From Bradyrhizobium nivariense (GTDB lineage: Bacteria; Pseudomonadota; Alphaproteobacteria; Rhizobiales; Xanthobacteraceae), in NCBI RefSeq assembly GCF_029846715.1, contig NZ_JARVWW010000010.1, positions 1 to 64,000 of the forward strand: a stretch of 64,000 nucleotides of DNA, read 5' to 3'. The translations under genes and the position numbers were made by a program. Under the pieces are notes generated by a model. The model was not told where the DNA came from and made no database searches. It was given only the letters and a program-made list of their open reading frames with translations. This document shows, in pieces, positions 1 through 10,879 of this stretch. The first letter of the stretch is position 1. Every line of letters starts with the position of its first letter.

Positions 1-1
1 G

Positions 2-88
2 CTCCTGGAGCCCATCGGCAACATCCCGCCGGCCGAAGCCGAGCAACGCTACTACGCCATGCTGGAACAACCGGCCATGGCGGCATAA
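2..88 (+). CDS. IS3-family transposase OrfB, C-terminal fragment (cut by window start)
   Basis: Only the final 28 residues are present, ending in AMAA and a TAA stop. The stretch NIPPAEAEQRYYAMLEQ matches the usual C-terminus of IS3-family OrfB (DDE integrase-type) transposases, which cut and join the element ends. The catalytic residues lie upstream of the window. The frame is open to the left edge, so nothing suggests this end is broken. The family call rests on recognising the tail only. Confidence 0.65.
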   Translation, partial: LLEPIGNIPPAEAEQRYYAMLEQPAMAA

Positions 89-100
89 CTTAAACCAAAT

Positions 101-127
101 GGCCTCCGGCAAACCCGGGGCGGTTCA
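101..127. repeat. Candidate right terminal inverted repeat of the IS3-family element
   Basis: A 27-base end 12 bases after the transposase stop. Integrase-like coding sequence begins immediately beyond it, which places the insertion junction at about base 127. The matching left repeat is outside the window. Confidence 0.45.
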
Positions 128-512
128 GGTACGCGCCATCCAGTCGTCCCCTGAAGACGGCTGGTACCGCGCTCGCGACACCGAGTTGAAAGGCTTCTTC
201 GTGGTCGTGGGGAAGCGAAAAAGGACCTTCACTGTTCAAGGTGATCTTAGACAGCGAGGAAAGCGGGCCTCTTCCATCAGAGTGTCTATTGGAGATGCCA
301 GCACGACCCGAGCGGCCCGCGCAATTGCCAAGGAATATCTTGTTCAGATCAGCAAAGGGCAGCACCCAAAAGCGAGGCAAGACTCAAGGGTCAACGAAGC
401 CAAGACCGATGGCAATGGTCCTGTAGTGGTCGCTACCCTGAGGCAGGCTTGGCAACGCTATCTAGAAACCCACTTGATCCGGAAAGGTCGCAGCGACAAA
501 ACGATAAGCGGT
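128..512 (+). pseudogene. Phage-type tyrosine integrase remnant (N-terminal part only)
   Basis: After the IS end an open frame encodes about 128 residues that look like the N-terminal arm-binding and start of the core-binding part of a P4/DUF4102-type site-specific integrase. Supporting segments are the beta-rich DTELKGFFVVVGKRKRTF, then DASTTRAARAIAKEY, and LRQAWQRYLETHLI. The frame has no start of its own, since the Met at 99 lies inside the IS end. Similarity stops after TISG near 512, so the whole catalytic domain (R...HxxR...Y) is missing. It is truncated at both ends and cannot be functional. It marks former island integration at this edge. Confidence 0.6.
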
Positions 513-1123
513 GCAAGCCCCCGATCCGCGGTTCCGCTAAGTCAGCCCCGTGATCGGAATGCAGTGCTTTCCAATTGCAGTCTTTTCAAATGCGTCGCAA
601 AGATCTGCGCCTACCGGCGTCTGTGCGTAACGAAGTCAAGGCTCTGAGTGCCGTTTTTGCCTACAACGGATCAGAATCCGAATGGCGGAATCAAAATCAG
701 TGTGATTATTCAATGATTTCAGGGGGCGGTTTGAAAAAATGGCAGAAGTGCCCTCCAGCAAACTCAATAGCTTGCCGGCCGGTTCCAAACGAACCCCGCA
801 CGGCGGCCACCTTACCTATCACCGGGCGAAACGCATCTTCATCGACCATGGTCTCCAGGCGTCGCAGCGCAAGCATCCAATGGCCTGCGCCAGCGGATCC
901 ACGCAGGAACTGAAAGCGGTCCTCGAAGAGGGATGCAGAGCACCTCGTCGAACGCCTCGCTTTGAAAGCGAATAGCAGTCGCGCTCATCCGCATTTGCCC
1001 AGCGCATTTGTTGCCCGTCTCCAACAAAATTTGGAATGGCAAAGCCCCTGCATTTCGCTTCTCCTGCTGATCTTCCGCTTGACGGAAGAAGACTGGCGCG
1101 TCCAGAACCGACAGGAGCTATTC
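513..1123. other. Non-coding or degenerate stretch between integrase remnant and ABC importer
   Basis: About 610 bases with only short, mutually overlapping open frames that resemble no family I know. Together with the truncated integrase it looks like decayed junction DNA. A purine-rich ribosome-binding site (ACAGGAGC) lies at 1111-1118, just before the GTG of the next gene. I could not identify a convincing promoter. Confidence 0.4.
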
Positions 1124-2776
1124 GTGACCAAACGCTTTTCTTTGCTCTCGCTGTCCCGGCGCCGCCTGTTGGTCACGACATTTGCCCTGGGTGCCGCCGC
1201 GGCGGCGGCCATGGCAGACATCACTTCCGCTCAAGGTGCCGGCGCTCCGCCGAACGGCGGCGACATCACCTTCCTGATCGACTCGCTCGGCGGCACCTGG
1301 ATCCCTAACAACAGCGCGATCTCCAGTTTCCAGGGTCACATCTGGGGCCACGTGACCGACAAGCTGGTCTATGTCGACGCTGATGGGAAGGTCAGTCCAT
1401 GGATTGCCGAGAGCTGGGAGCAGAATGATGATGCAACCCAGTTCACGCTCCATCTCAAGAAGGGCGTGACCTTCTCCGACGGCACCTCGCTCGATGCGTC
1501 GGCGGTCGTGGCCAACCTCGACATCTGGTACGCCGGCCGAAAGAACGAGGGCATCAACCCGATTGGCCTGTTTCCGAAGACCTATGCCCGCGCGGAAGCG
1601 GTTGACGCGGCCACCGTGAAAGTCCTCTTCAAAGCACCTACGCTCGGCTTCATCCCGACTCTCGGCTACCACGGCTCGATTCTCATCTCCCCAAAGACCA
1701 TCGCGCAGCCCGCCGCCCAGCAGGCTGATCTTTCCAAGACATCCGGTAGCGGACCGTACGTGGTCGCGTCCTGGAAGGAGGGCGACTTCGTCAAGCTGGT
1801 CAAGCGCAAGGACTATAATTGGGGTCCCGCGGCGGTCGGCCATACCGGCCCGGCCTATCTCAACTCGATCACCTACAAGCTCGTGTCGGAGCCGTCGCTG
1901 CGGGTCGCCGCTGTCCAGTCGGGCCAGGCCGATGTCGCCTACAGTCCCTCGCCGCAGGAGCTGAAATCGCTCAAGGACGCGGGCTTCACGGTCGCGACAC
2001 CGCGCTATCTCGGCTTCGTCAATGGCCTCGCGATCAACACCAAGCTGGAGCCGTACAACGACGTCAAGGTACGCCAGGCGCTTCAATCCGCGATCAACCG
2101 CAAGGAGATCATCGATACCGTCTACACACCCGACTGGAGGCTGGCGACGTCCTTCATCCAGAGCAACGTGCCCGGTGCGACCGATCACAGCCACATCCTG
2201 GCGTACAACCCGGGCAAGGCCGAGACGCTGCTCGACGAAGCTGGCTGGGTCAAAGGGGCCAATGGCATCCGGACCAAGGCCGGCAAACAGCTGTCGCTTA
2301 CGCTTCACTCCAACCCCTATCTTGCGACGTCGAAGGCGATCGACGAACTCATCGCCCAGCAGCTTGGCAAGATCGGTTGGAAGGTCACCATTCGCGCCTA
2401 CGACGTCGTGACGTTCGGCGAGAAGGTGCGGTTCGGCGGTCCGGCCGTGCCGGCCTACGAGGTAACGCGCAGCTTCATCGACGCCGGCACGGTGGCCAGC
2501 ATCCTCACCAACGCCAACAACGGCGAGGACTGGTTCGCCCTCGGCGAAAGCGACAAGAAGCTCAACGAACTGCGCGACAAGATCGCCGGCGCGGGCACCG
2601 CCGAAATCCGCGCTCCACTCCTCGACGACCTCCAGAAGTACGTCCTCGAGCAGGGCTACCTCATTCCGCGCACGCAGATTGTCCAACGGATCTACGTGCA
2701 GTCGCCGAAACTGAAGGGGGAGGTCTACAACGGCATCGCCTATGCCAGCTACTACGCGGCAACGATCAGCGAGTAA
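1124..2776 (+). CDS. ABC transporter substrate-binding protein, dipeptide/nickel family 5 (Tat-exported)
   Basis: A 550-residue periplasmic binding protein that would deliver a peptide-like or other small ligand to the permeases encoded next to it. The GTG at 1124 is chosen because AGGAGC sits six bases upstream and the N-terminus is then a good twin-arginine signal (SRRRLLVTTFALGAAAAAA). Family 5 features are visible: LAESW-type lobe I (here IAESWEQ), KKGVTFSDGTSLDASAVV, SGPYVVASWKEGDFVKL and VRQALQSAINRKEI. It looks like the TIGR04028 (KPN_01854) subgroup, from memory. It is the first gene of an SBP-B-C-DF operon. The ligand is unknown. Confidence 0.9.
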   Translation: MTKRFSLLSLSRRRLLVTTFALGAAAAAAMADITSAQGAGAPPNGGDITFLIDSLGGTWIPNNSAISSFQGHIWGHVTDKLVYVDADGKVSPWIAESWEQNDDATQFTLHLKKGVTFSDGTSLDASAVVANLDIWYAGRKNEGINPIGLFPKTYARAEAVDAATVKVLFKAPTLGFIPTLGYHGSILISPKTIAQPAAQQADLSKTSGSGPYVVASWKEGDFVKLVKRKDYNWGPAAVGHTGPAYLNSITYKLVSEPSLRVAAVQSGQADVAYSPSPQELKSLKDAGFTVATPRYLGFVNGLAINTKLEPYNDVKVRQALQSAINRKEIIDTVYTPDWRLATSFIQSNVPGATDHSHILAYNPGKAETLLDEAGWVKGANGIRTKAGKQLSLTLHSNPYLATSKAIDELIAQQLGKIGWKVTIRAYDVVTFGEKVRFGGPAVPAYEVTRSFIDAGTVASILTNANNGEDWFALGESDKKLNELRDKIAGAGTAEIRAPLLDDLQKYVLEQGYLIPRTQIVQRIYVQSPKLKGEVYNGIAYASYYAATISE

Positions 2777-2814
2777 CTGGCCGTTCAACGGTACAACGCG
2801 ACGAGGCGAGCGGC

Positions 2815-3825
2815 ATGAGCAATGCGTATCTCCACTATGCGGTAAGGCGCCTCGCGCAGGCGCTCGCCGTCATCCTGCTCGCCTACGTCGTCACCTTCGT
2901 CATCGTCAGCATCCTGCCCGGCGATCCCATCACCAACGTCCTGCGCGACCCGCAGAATGGCTTCAGCGAGGACCAGATCAGGGAGATCATCGCCGCCCAG
3001 GGCCTGGACCAGCCAATCCTGGTCCAGCTCTGGACATCGCTGTCCCACTTCGTGACCGGCGAGCTCGGCCTGTCGATGCGGTCCAACCGGCCCGTGATAA
3101 CCCTGATCGCCGAGGTTCTCCCGTCAACGCTGATCCTCGCATCCGCCGCGTTCGCAATCGCACTGCTGGTAGCGGTGACGATTGGCTACGGTACGCAGTT
3201 TGTTCCGAAACGATTTGGCCAGGGTTTGCTGCGCGGCTTCCCGTCGTTGTTCCTATCGGTGCCCAATTTCGTCATCGGCCTGGTGCTGATCCACGTGTTC
3301 GGCTTCCAGCTCGGCCTGTTCCGCGTGATCGAACCCAACAGCTTCTGGGCCACCTTCTTCGCCGCGGTCGCGCTGGGCATCCCCGTCTCAGCGCGGATCG
3401 CCGAGGTGCTGATCGCAAATCTCGACAAGGAGTCCGAGCAGGAATACGCCGCCGTCGCGCGCGGCCGCGGTCTGACACAGACGCGCCTCTTTGCGAAACA
3501 TTTGCTCAAGCCGTCTTCGCTCCCGGTCGTCACCGTCATCGCACTCGCCATCGGGGAATTACTCGGCGGCTCGCTAATCACCGAGACGGTGTTCGGGCGG
3601 ACCGGCATCGGCAGCCTGGTGCAACGCTCCGTGAGCACGCAGGATCTGCCCGTCCTGCAGGCGGTGGTTTCGCTCGCGGCAGTGGTGTTCGTGCTCGTCA
3701 ATTTGATCGCCGATCTCGTCTATCCGCTGCTCGACCCGCGCGTGAAGCTGGTCGACGGTCGCAGGGGGCGCCGAACCACCGTTGGCGACAGCGCGACAGC
3801 CGTATCCGCGACGGTGACATCATGA
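2815..3825 (+). CDS. ABC transporter permease, DppB type
   Basis: A 336-residue inner-membrane permease with six predicted hydrophobic segments. It opens with the DppB-type N-terminus (AYLHYAVRRLAQALAVILLAYVVTF in shorter pieces) and SILPGDPITN. The EAA cytoplasmic loop for ATPase docking is seen as EYAAVARGRGLTQTRLF followed by KHLLKPSSLPV. It pairs with the DppC-type partner, whose start overlaps its stop (ATGA), so translation is coupled. It begins 38 bases after the binding-protein gene. Substrate is inferred only from family: peptides, opines, nickel or similar. Confidence 0.92.
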   Translation: MSNAYLHYAVRRLAQALAVILLAYVVTFVIVSILPGDPITNVLRDPQNGFSEDQIREIIAAQGLDQPILVQLWTSLSHFVTGELGLSMRSNRPVITLIAEVLPSTLILASAAFAIALLVAVTIGYGTQFVPKRFGQGLLRGFPSLFLSVPNFVIGLVLIHVFGFQLGLFRVIEPNSFWATFFAAVALGIPVSARIAEVLIANLDKESEQEYAAVARGRGLTQTRLFAKHLLKPSSLPVVTVIALAIGELLGGSLITETVFGRTGIGSLVQRSVSTQDLPVLQAVVSLAAVVFVLVNLIADLVYPLLDPRVKLVDGRRGRRTTVGDSATAVSATVTS

Positions 3826-4648
3826 CGCTCGCCTCCTTCTCCTCTGTTTCACGCGTCACGTCGATCGGCCGGCTGACGGCTCTTCGGGTACCACCGACCG
3901 TAGCGCTTTCCTTTGCGGTTATCGCGATTGTGATCGCCTGGTCTGTGGCACCAAGCTTGTTCACGGGCCATAGCCCGATCGTCGGCGTCCCCGCTGACAA
4001 GCTGCTCAGCCCCAGCACAGCGCATTGGTTCGGCACCGATCATCTCGGCCGAGATCTCTATACCCGCGTCATCTACGGCACGGCGTCCTCGGTGACGAGC
4101 GCGCTCATCGCCGTCGTCATTGCCGCTGTAGCAGGCGGGCTCATAGGCCTCCTGGCGGGCTTTCTCGGCGGCTGGGCGGACGTCGTGCTCGCCCGCCTGG
4201 TCGACGTGCTGCTGGCGATTCCGAATTTCCTGCTCGCAGTCATCGTCGTCACCGCGATCGGTTTCGACACGACGAACGCTGCCGTTGCGACCGGCGTCTC
4301 GGCGGTGGCCGTGTTCGCCCGGGTGATGCGCTCGGAAGTCATCAAGACCCGGCAGGCGGTTTTCGTCGAGGCGGCGTTCCTGATGGGCGGCTCTCGCTGG
4401 CACATCCTGTTGCGACATGTGTTGCCGAACGCGTCGCGCTCGGTCCTCCCGCTCGCGGTGCTGCAATTCGGCCTGTCGATCCTGGTGATCGCGAGCCTCG
4501 CCTTCCTCGGTTATGGCGATCCGCCGCCCGCGTCCGACTGGGGCCTGCTGATCTCGATCGGGAAGGACTACCTCAAATGGCCGTGGCTGGTGTACGCGCC
4601 CGCCTTCGTTACGATCGCGACCGTCCTCTCGGTGAACAGGATCAGCCG

Positions 4649-4670
<22 letters not shown>
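3822..4670 (+). CDS. ABC transporter permease, DppC type
   Basis: A 282-residue membrane protein and partner of the preceding permease. Typical DppC marks are HWFGTDHLGRDLYTRVIYG after the first membrane helix, the EAA loop FVEAAFLMGGSRWHILLRHVLPN, and AFLGYGDPPPASDWG near the C-terminus. The start codon overlaps the stop of the upstream permease, and the C-terminus overlaps the next gene by 22 bases. It should form the heterodimeric channel of the importer. Confidence 0.92.
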
Positions 4671-6366
<1,696 letters not shown>

Positions 6367-6367
<1 letters not shown>

Positions 6368-6397
6368 GTAAGCGCAGCAAGCTTCTGCTTGCTTACT
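6367..6397. terminator. Hairpin between convergent genes, likely bidirectional terminator
   Basis: The outer arms AGTAAGC and GCTTACT are perfectly complementary, and an inner GCAG/CTGC pair extends the stem. It overlaps the stop codons of both converging genes, so it could end transcription from both sides. The T-run on the plus side is weak. Confidence 0.5.
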
Positions 6398-7406
6398 TCT
6401 CATCATCCAGCGCCAGAACGGCGAAGCTCGCGAGCCAGTGTTCGCCCATGTAATGCTCGGCGATATGCGGAAGGCCTGCGGCGAGATGTTCTTGCGCCGC
6501 CTTGTGAGCAATGGCGCGCCGCTCGTCGTCTGCCGGCAAGGCGTCGCCGAGAGAGCGCCAGCACCAGGCTCGGCTGAGATTGAGTCCATCCAGGTGCGCG
6601 ATCTTGCCATCGGTACGATCGCTGACCGACGCAGGCCGAAACAGCGTCGCCGGCTGCATTTCGGACAATCGCGGCAGGAACCGATCGAACCAGGGCAGGA
6701 ACGTGTCCGGCGGCAACAGACGCCGCATGCACTCGGCCTCGGTGAGAGCCGAGGACTGGAAATCGTCGCCGTTCGGCTCACCCCAGGCCGGGCAGTCGCT
6801 GTCATCACCATACCAGCGCAGGCCGGTCTCGCGCAGCAGCTTCGCCAGTTCGTCGTCCTTCCTGATATCGGCATAGTCGGCCGCCATCCGCAAAGCGAAT
6901 GCCGTGTTGAAATGGGTGCCGACGCGCACCGGATAAGTCGCCCGCGGCAGGAAGTCACGAAGGCGCTGGGCGATAACTTCCGCTAACGGGGCAAGATTGC
7001 TGCTCCAGCGCGCATCGGCATGAAGGGTCAGCTCGGTGGCGAGCTTCAAGAGCCACGCCCAGCCATACGGCCGCTTGAAGCCGCGGGCGGTCGGCCGGGC
7101 AAAGTAGGCGCACTCGGCAGCGACCTTGTCGGGGACGAACTGCGCGTCGAACAGCGTGCGGATGTCGGAGGCTGAGGAAAGGTCGGGAAACCGGCGCAGC
7201 AGACGCGCCAGCATCCAGTAACTGTGGACGCAGGAGTGCCAGTCGTAGCTGCCATAGAAGATCGGGTGCAGCTCGCTCGGCGTGCGGGCATCCGCAGATT
7301 CGGCGAGCGCGTGGTCCACATTGTTCGGATATTCGCGCCTGACGTGGCCGAGCGCGATGCCGGCGAAATGCTGGGCGTGATCGAGGGTAAGGCGGGTGGT
7401 GGTCAC
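6393..7406 (-). CDS. DUF2891 family protein
   Basis: A 337-residue protein of the DUF2891 family, whose biochemical role is unknown to me. It is soluble-looking, alpha-helical and rich in Trp and His, with recognisable stretches HPIFYGSYDWHSCVHSYWML, YGWAWLLKLATEL and FLPWFDRFLP. It has no signal peptide. The helical repeats recall alpha/alpha-barrel enzymes, but that is only an impression. It starts with GTG inside the stop codon of the upstream transporter gene (GTGA overlap), so the two are translationally coupled. Confidence 0.85.
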   Translation of the reverse strand: MTTTRLTLDHAQHFAGIALGHVRREYPNNVDHALAESADARTPSELHPIFYGSYDWHSCVHSYWMLARLLRRFPDLSSASDIRTLFDAQFVPDKVAAECAYFARPTARGFKRPYGWAWLLKLATELTLHADARWSSNLAPLAEVIAQRLRDFLPRATYPVRVGTHFNTAFALRMAADYADIRKDDELAKLLRETGLRWYGDDSDCPAWGEPNGDDFQSSALTEAECMRRLLPPDTFLPWFDRFLPRLSEMQPATLFRPASVSDRTDGKIAHLDGLNLSRAWCWRSLGDALPADDERRAIAHKAAQEHLAAGLPHIAEHYMGEHWLASFAVLALDDEK

Positions 7407-8326
7407 GGCTTGGCCTTTCCAGTGTTGCGGCCGATCAAAATCTCGATCAGCCGCGGCAGGAGGTAGATCGGAAATTGCGTCGCGGCGAAGTATAAGGCCA
7501 TGCGCGGCGAGGCGGCAGCGCCCAGCGCCGACCAGACCAGCCCGACATTGCGATTGCCGAGAATGAGGCCGACCGTCAGCCGCTGGGCAAAAGTCCCCGG
7601 CAGCACCGCGGCACCCGCAGCTTGAAGCGCGATATTGCAGGCGAAAGCAAGCGCGAAATAGAGCGTTGCGGCCTGTAGATCGACCGCGATCTGCGCACGG
7701 ATACCGGACATGGTCGCCACAGCAAAGACGAGAAGTGCCGCGACGATGATCCCGTCGACCACGCCGCCATGGGCAGCCAGCACTGGCGCCGCACGCCGGC
7801 GGAGCAGGAAGGCGATGCCCTCGGCGCTGCCGATCAACAGCGCCAGCCGCATCGCAAGCTCGAACGCGCTGATCTCGAGCCCGCCGAACCAGCCGGCGAG
7901 AAGCGGCACCGTCACCGGAGCCAGCACCATCGACAACACGGTCACGACAAGCGGCACCGCGCCGTCGAGCCCGAGCATGCGCGCCACCGCTGCTGTGCCG
8001 CTCGACGGCGGCGCCGAAACGGCGAGCACGATCGCAAGCGCGAGTTCCGGAGCAAGGTTCAAGGCGTGTCCGGCAACACCGATCACCAGCGGACAGGCAA
8101 CCATGACGACGGCCGGCAAGAGTATGGAAAGCGATGGACGCCGCAGCGCGACAACGACGGCTTGGCTGTCGATCCGCAACAGTGTTCCGAGCACGATCAG
8201 GAAGATCGTGGTCGACATCAGCGGGCGAGCCAAATCCGCGAGAGCGGGAAAGACCAGTCCAATCAGGACGCCCAGCGCCAGCAATGTCGGTCCGCGCGGA
8301 ATGAGGCGCAGGAGTGAGGGTCGCAT
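7403..8326 (-). CDS. Bile acid:sodium symporter (BASS) family transporter
   Basis: A 307-residue membrane protein with roughly nine to ten hydrophobic helices. BASS-type features include the early FLIVLGTLL segment, the conserved APPSSGTAAVARMLGLDG region, and LILGNRNVGLVWSALG near the C-terminus, corresponding to the GN-rich substrate site. The family imports organic anions with sodium; the substrate here is not known. It is cotranscribed with the DUF2891 gene. Its start lies about 90 bases from the divergent LysR gene, which probably controls it. Confidence 0.85.
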   Translation of the reverse strand: MRPSLLRLIPRGPTLLALGVLIGLVFPALADLARPLMSTTIFLIVLGTLLRIDSQAVVVALRRPSLSILLPAVVMVACPLVIGVAGHALNLAPELALAIVLAVSAPPSSGTAAVARMLGLDGAVPLVVTVLSMVLAPVTVPLLAGWFGGLEISAFELAMRLALLIGSAEGIAFLLRRRAAPVLAAHGGVVDGIIVAALLVFAVATMSGIRAQIAVDLQAATLYFALAFACNIALQAAGAAVLPGTFAQRLTVGLILGNRNVGLVWSALGAAASPRMALYFAATQFPIYLLPRLIEILIGRNTGKAKP

Positions 8327-8415
8327 ACGCCCGGTCCAATCATGTGGTCACCGGCAGAAGAGCACGCTGGCGATCATTCTTGAAATCGATTATTAGTATG
8401 TCTATCATCGGCCAG
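8327..8415. promoter_or_regulatory. Divergent promoter region, BASS transporter and LysR gene
   Basis: A short AT-rich island inside GC-rich DNA, with TCTTGAAATCGATTATTAGT at about 8378-8397. LysR regulators usually bind such divergent spacers at T-N11-A sites. No single perfect dyad is obvious, so the exact site is not assigned. Confidence 0.4.
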
Positions 8416-9330
8416 ATGAATTTAGCTTCCGTCGACCTCAACCTCCTGGTCGCCTTCGAGGCGCTGATGGACGAGCGCCATGTGACCCGCGCCGGCGAAC
8501 GCGTTGGGCTGGCACAGCCATCGATGAGCAGCGCGTTGACGCGGCTGCGCACGCTGTTTGGCGACGAGCTGTTCGTGCGCTCGGCCTCCGGCATGCAACC
8601 GACGGCCAAGGCGCTGGCGCTGGCGCGGCCGATCAGCGACGCACTGGGGCAGATCAGGGGCGTGCTCGAGCCCAAATCGCCCTTCGATCCCGCAACAACC
8701 CGCCGTCGCCTGTCGATTGGCGCGACCGACTATGGCGACCTCGTCGTTGTGCCTCCCCTGGTCGAGGCGCTACGGCGGGAGGCTCCGGCGGTCGATCTCG
8801 TGGTGCGCCCCATCATCGACCCGGCGTTGAGTGTCGCGGGCCTCGAACGCGGCGATATCGACATGCTGATCGGCGGCCACCTTCCCGCCTCCCCGCGCAT
8901 CACAAGATGCCCCCTGTTCACGGAGAATTTCGTCTGCATTCGCGACGTCAAGCGTGCCGGACGGAAAGCCCGGCTCACCAGGGACGAGTATGCACGCCTT
9001 CCGCATGTCCTGTTCTCGTCCGCCGGCGGCGACGGGCTTCCCGGCGCCATCGATACGATGCTGAGCCGGCACGGGCACAAGCGCCGGATCGCGATCACGC
9101 TCGCCCATGTCGTCGCGGTGCCGTTTGCTGTCGCCGGAACCGATCTCGTGGCCACCATGGCCGAGCGCATCGCGCGCCGCTTCGCTCTCGTGGCCGGCGT
9201 ATCCGTCGTTTCGGTTCCCTACGATGTCGAGGCCTTCACCATCGACCTCCTCCACACGCGCCGCGCCATGGCCGACCCGGCGGCGCGCTGGTTCATCGAA
9301 CTGGTCAATCGAGTCTGCGAACAAATCTGA
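8416..9330 (+). CDS. LysR-family transcriptional regulator
   Basis: A 304-residue regulator. An N-terminal winged helix-turn-helix (DLNLLVAFEALMDERHVTRAG, then LAQPSMSSALTRLR) precedes a two-lobed effector-binding domain. It resembles the NodD/NahR-like branch that begins VDLNLLVAF. The ATG at 8416 gives the usual short lead; an in-frame ATG at 8398 would add six residues, and neither has a strong ribosome-binding site. Divergence from the BASS/DUF2891 pair suggests it regulates that pair and itself. The effector is unknown. Confidence 0.9.
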   Translation: MNLASVDLNLLVAFEALMDERHVTRAGERVGLAQPSMSSALTRLRTLFGDELFVRSASGMQPTAKALALARPISDALGQIRGVLEPKSPFDPATTRRRLSIGATDYGDLVVVPPLVEALRREAPAVDLVVRPIIDPALSVAGLERGDIDMLIGGHLPASPRITRCPLFTENFVCIRDVKRAGRKARLTRDEYARLPHVLFSSAGGDGLPGAIDTMLSRHGHKRRIAITLAHVVAVPFAVAGTDLVATMAERIARRFALVAGVSVVSVPYDVEAFTIDLLHTRRAMADPAARWFIELVNRVCEQI

Positions 9331-9487
9331 CACGATATTCCAACGAATGGCAGCTCGACAGAAAACGACTGCCCTTGATGACCGGAGAAGAGAATATTGC
9401 ACTTGTCTGACTATCAACGCATTTGAACGGTAGAACCAACTCCAGTCCTGCGACGTTGACCAACCAATCAAAACGGGGGGCGGCACG

Positions 9488-10840
9488 ATGGGTCCGGAGG
9501 GGCGGCATGCGATCGTGATCGGCGGGGGCGCCAGCGGCGTCCTGCTGGCTTTTCAACTCCTGAAGACCAACGCACCTGATCTCCGCGTCACGCTGATCGA
9601 GAAGCGGCCCGAGATCGGACGCGGACTTGCCTATCATGCAGGCAATCCCGAACATCTCCTCAATGTGCGCGTGACGAATATGAGCGCGCTGCCCGACGAT
9701 CCCGATCATTTCTGGAACTGGCTGTGTGCACGGCCTGGCGGGCCGCTGTGTCCGGACCCCTATTGCTTCGTGCCACGACAAACCTACGGGGACTATCTCG
9801 CCGGTCTGATCGCGCCGCTCATGTCGCGCGACGGGACCCGGGGCCTGACCATTCTGCGCGGCGAGTGCGCGGCCGTCCGCGAAAATCCGTCCGAGGTCGC
9901 GGTTACACTCGCGGACGGAACGTGCATCACCGGTACGACGGCCATTCTTGCGACCGGCCCTGACGCCGCTGCTCCGCTGCTGGCCGGCCATGTCGAACCC
10001 TGGGCCTCGCCCGCCGACGCCGGCATCGACACGAACGCGACAGTGCTGATCATGGGGACCGGCCTGTCGATGGTCGATTACGTGCTGTCGCTGCTTCGAC
10101 ACGGACATCAGGGACAGATCGTCGCGATGTCGCGGCGCGGCCTGCTGCCGAGAGCTCATAGACGCGTCAATCCAATGCGCTTCGCCGAGCAGGAGATACC
10201 GTTCGGCGCAGAGATCGGGCCGCTGCTGCACTGGTTTCGCCGCCGCATTGCGCTGCACGTCGCCGAGGGCGGCGACTGGCGCGGTGCCATCGATGCAATC
10301 AGGCCTTTCACCCAGCGGCTCTGGCACGAGCTTCCGTTGAAGTCCAGGCGCCGTTTCCTGGAGCACGCGCGCGCCTGGTGGGATGTCCATCGCCACCGCA
10401 CCGCGCCGGAGGTCGAGGCGCGCATTGCGGAGGCTCTCGCGACGAAGCGGCTGATGGTTATCGTCGGCAAGCTCGCCACCATCGCGCCGAACCCTGGCGG
10501 CGCGCTCGTTCGCTATCGCAGGCGCGGCCAAAACGAGACGTCCGAGCTTCAGGTCGGAGCCATCATCGACTGCACCGGGATCGTCCGGGATCCCGGCGCC
10601 AGCACCAACCCGGCCGTCCGCAGCCTGCTCGACCAAGGCCTTGCCCGCATCGATCCGCTGCGGATCGGCATCGACGTCACGCCGGACTGCGCGATCGTCA
10701 ATCGTGACGGATCCCCCTCGCGCCGTCTCTACGCCGTCGGGCCGCTGACGCGGGCCGCGTTCTGGGAGATCATCGCCGTTCCCGATATCCGGCAGCAATG
10801 TGCGGAGTTGGCTGGCCGGCTCGGCAACCATTCGCCTTAG
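9488..10840 (+). CDS. FAD/NAD(P)-binding oxidoreductase-like protein (NAD_binding_9 type)
   Basis: A 450-residue protein whose N-terminus carries a Rossmann dinucleotide-binding motif (IVIGGGASG, GGGASG at residues 12-17) followed by LIEKRPEIGRGLAY. NLLVRxxNMSAL-type sequence is also present (LNVRVTNMSALPDDP). These are hallmarks of the FAD-NAD(P)-binding family sometimes linked to hydroxy-amine or catecholate chemistry. A second glycine-rich segment (LIMGTGLSMVDYV) near residue 185 fits NAD(P) binding. A G-rich ribosome-binding site precedes the ATG. It stands alone; substrate unknown. Confidence 0.8.
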   Translation: MGPEGRHAIVIGGGASGVLLAFQLLKTNAPDLRVTLIEKRPEIGRGLAYHAGNPEHLLNVRVTNMSALPDDPDHFWNWLCARPGGPLCPDPYCFVPRQTYGDYLAGLIAPLMSRDGTRGLTILRGECAAVRENPSEVAVTLADGTCITGTTAILATGPDAAAPLLAGHVEPWASPADAGIDTNATVLIMGTGLSMVDYVLSLLRHGHQGQIVAMSRRGLLPRAHRRVNPMRFAEQEIPFGAEIGPLLHWFRRRIALHVAEGGDWRGAIDAIRPFTQRLWHELPLKSRRRFLEHARAWWDVHRHRTAPEVEARIAEALATKRLMVIVGKLATIAPNPGGALVRYRRRGQNETSELQVGAIIDCTGIVRDPGASTNPAVRSLLDQGLARIDPLRIGIDVTPDCAIVNRDGSPSRRLYAVGPLTRAAFWEIIAVPDIRQQCAELAGRLGNHSP

Positions 10841-10879
10841 GCCACGGGAGCGGAGAGCCGGAGTCGCTGTAAGCGGTCT

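Larger units (their letters stand above)
1..127 (+). mobile_element. Right end of an IS3-family insertion sequence
   Basis: The window opens inside an insertion sequence. The last 28 codons of a transposase are followed by a short non-coding tail that ends in a candidate right terminal inverted repeat finishing in GGCGGTTCA. Read on the other strand it begins TGAACCGCCCCGGG, which resembles ends of IS3-family elements found in rhizobia (recalled, not searched). The left end lies outside the window, so the target duplication cannot be confirmed. The element appears to have landed in an integrase gene. Confidence 0.6.

Noticed and set aside
1118..2788. A 556-codon open frame antisense to the first binding protein
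   Set aside because: It mirrors the codon structure of the opposite, clearly recognised gene, has low-complexity composition and matches no family. Such shadows are common in GC-rich DNA.
2742..3820. Long Arg/Pro-rich frame across the DppB permease gene
   Set aside because: It is the +1 frame of a real permease gene; composition is typical of a shadow and it has no family features.
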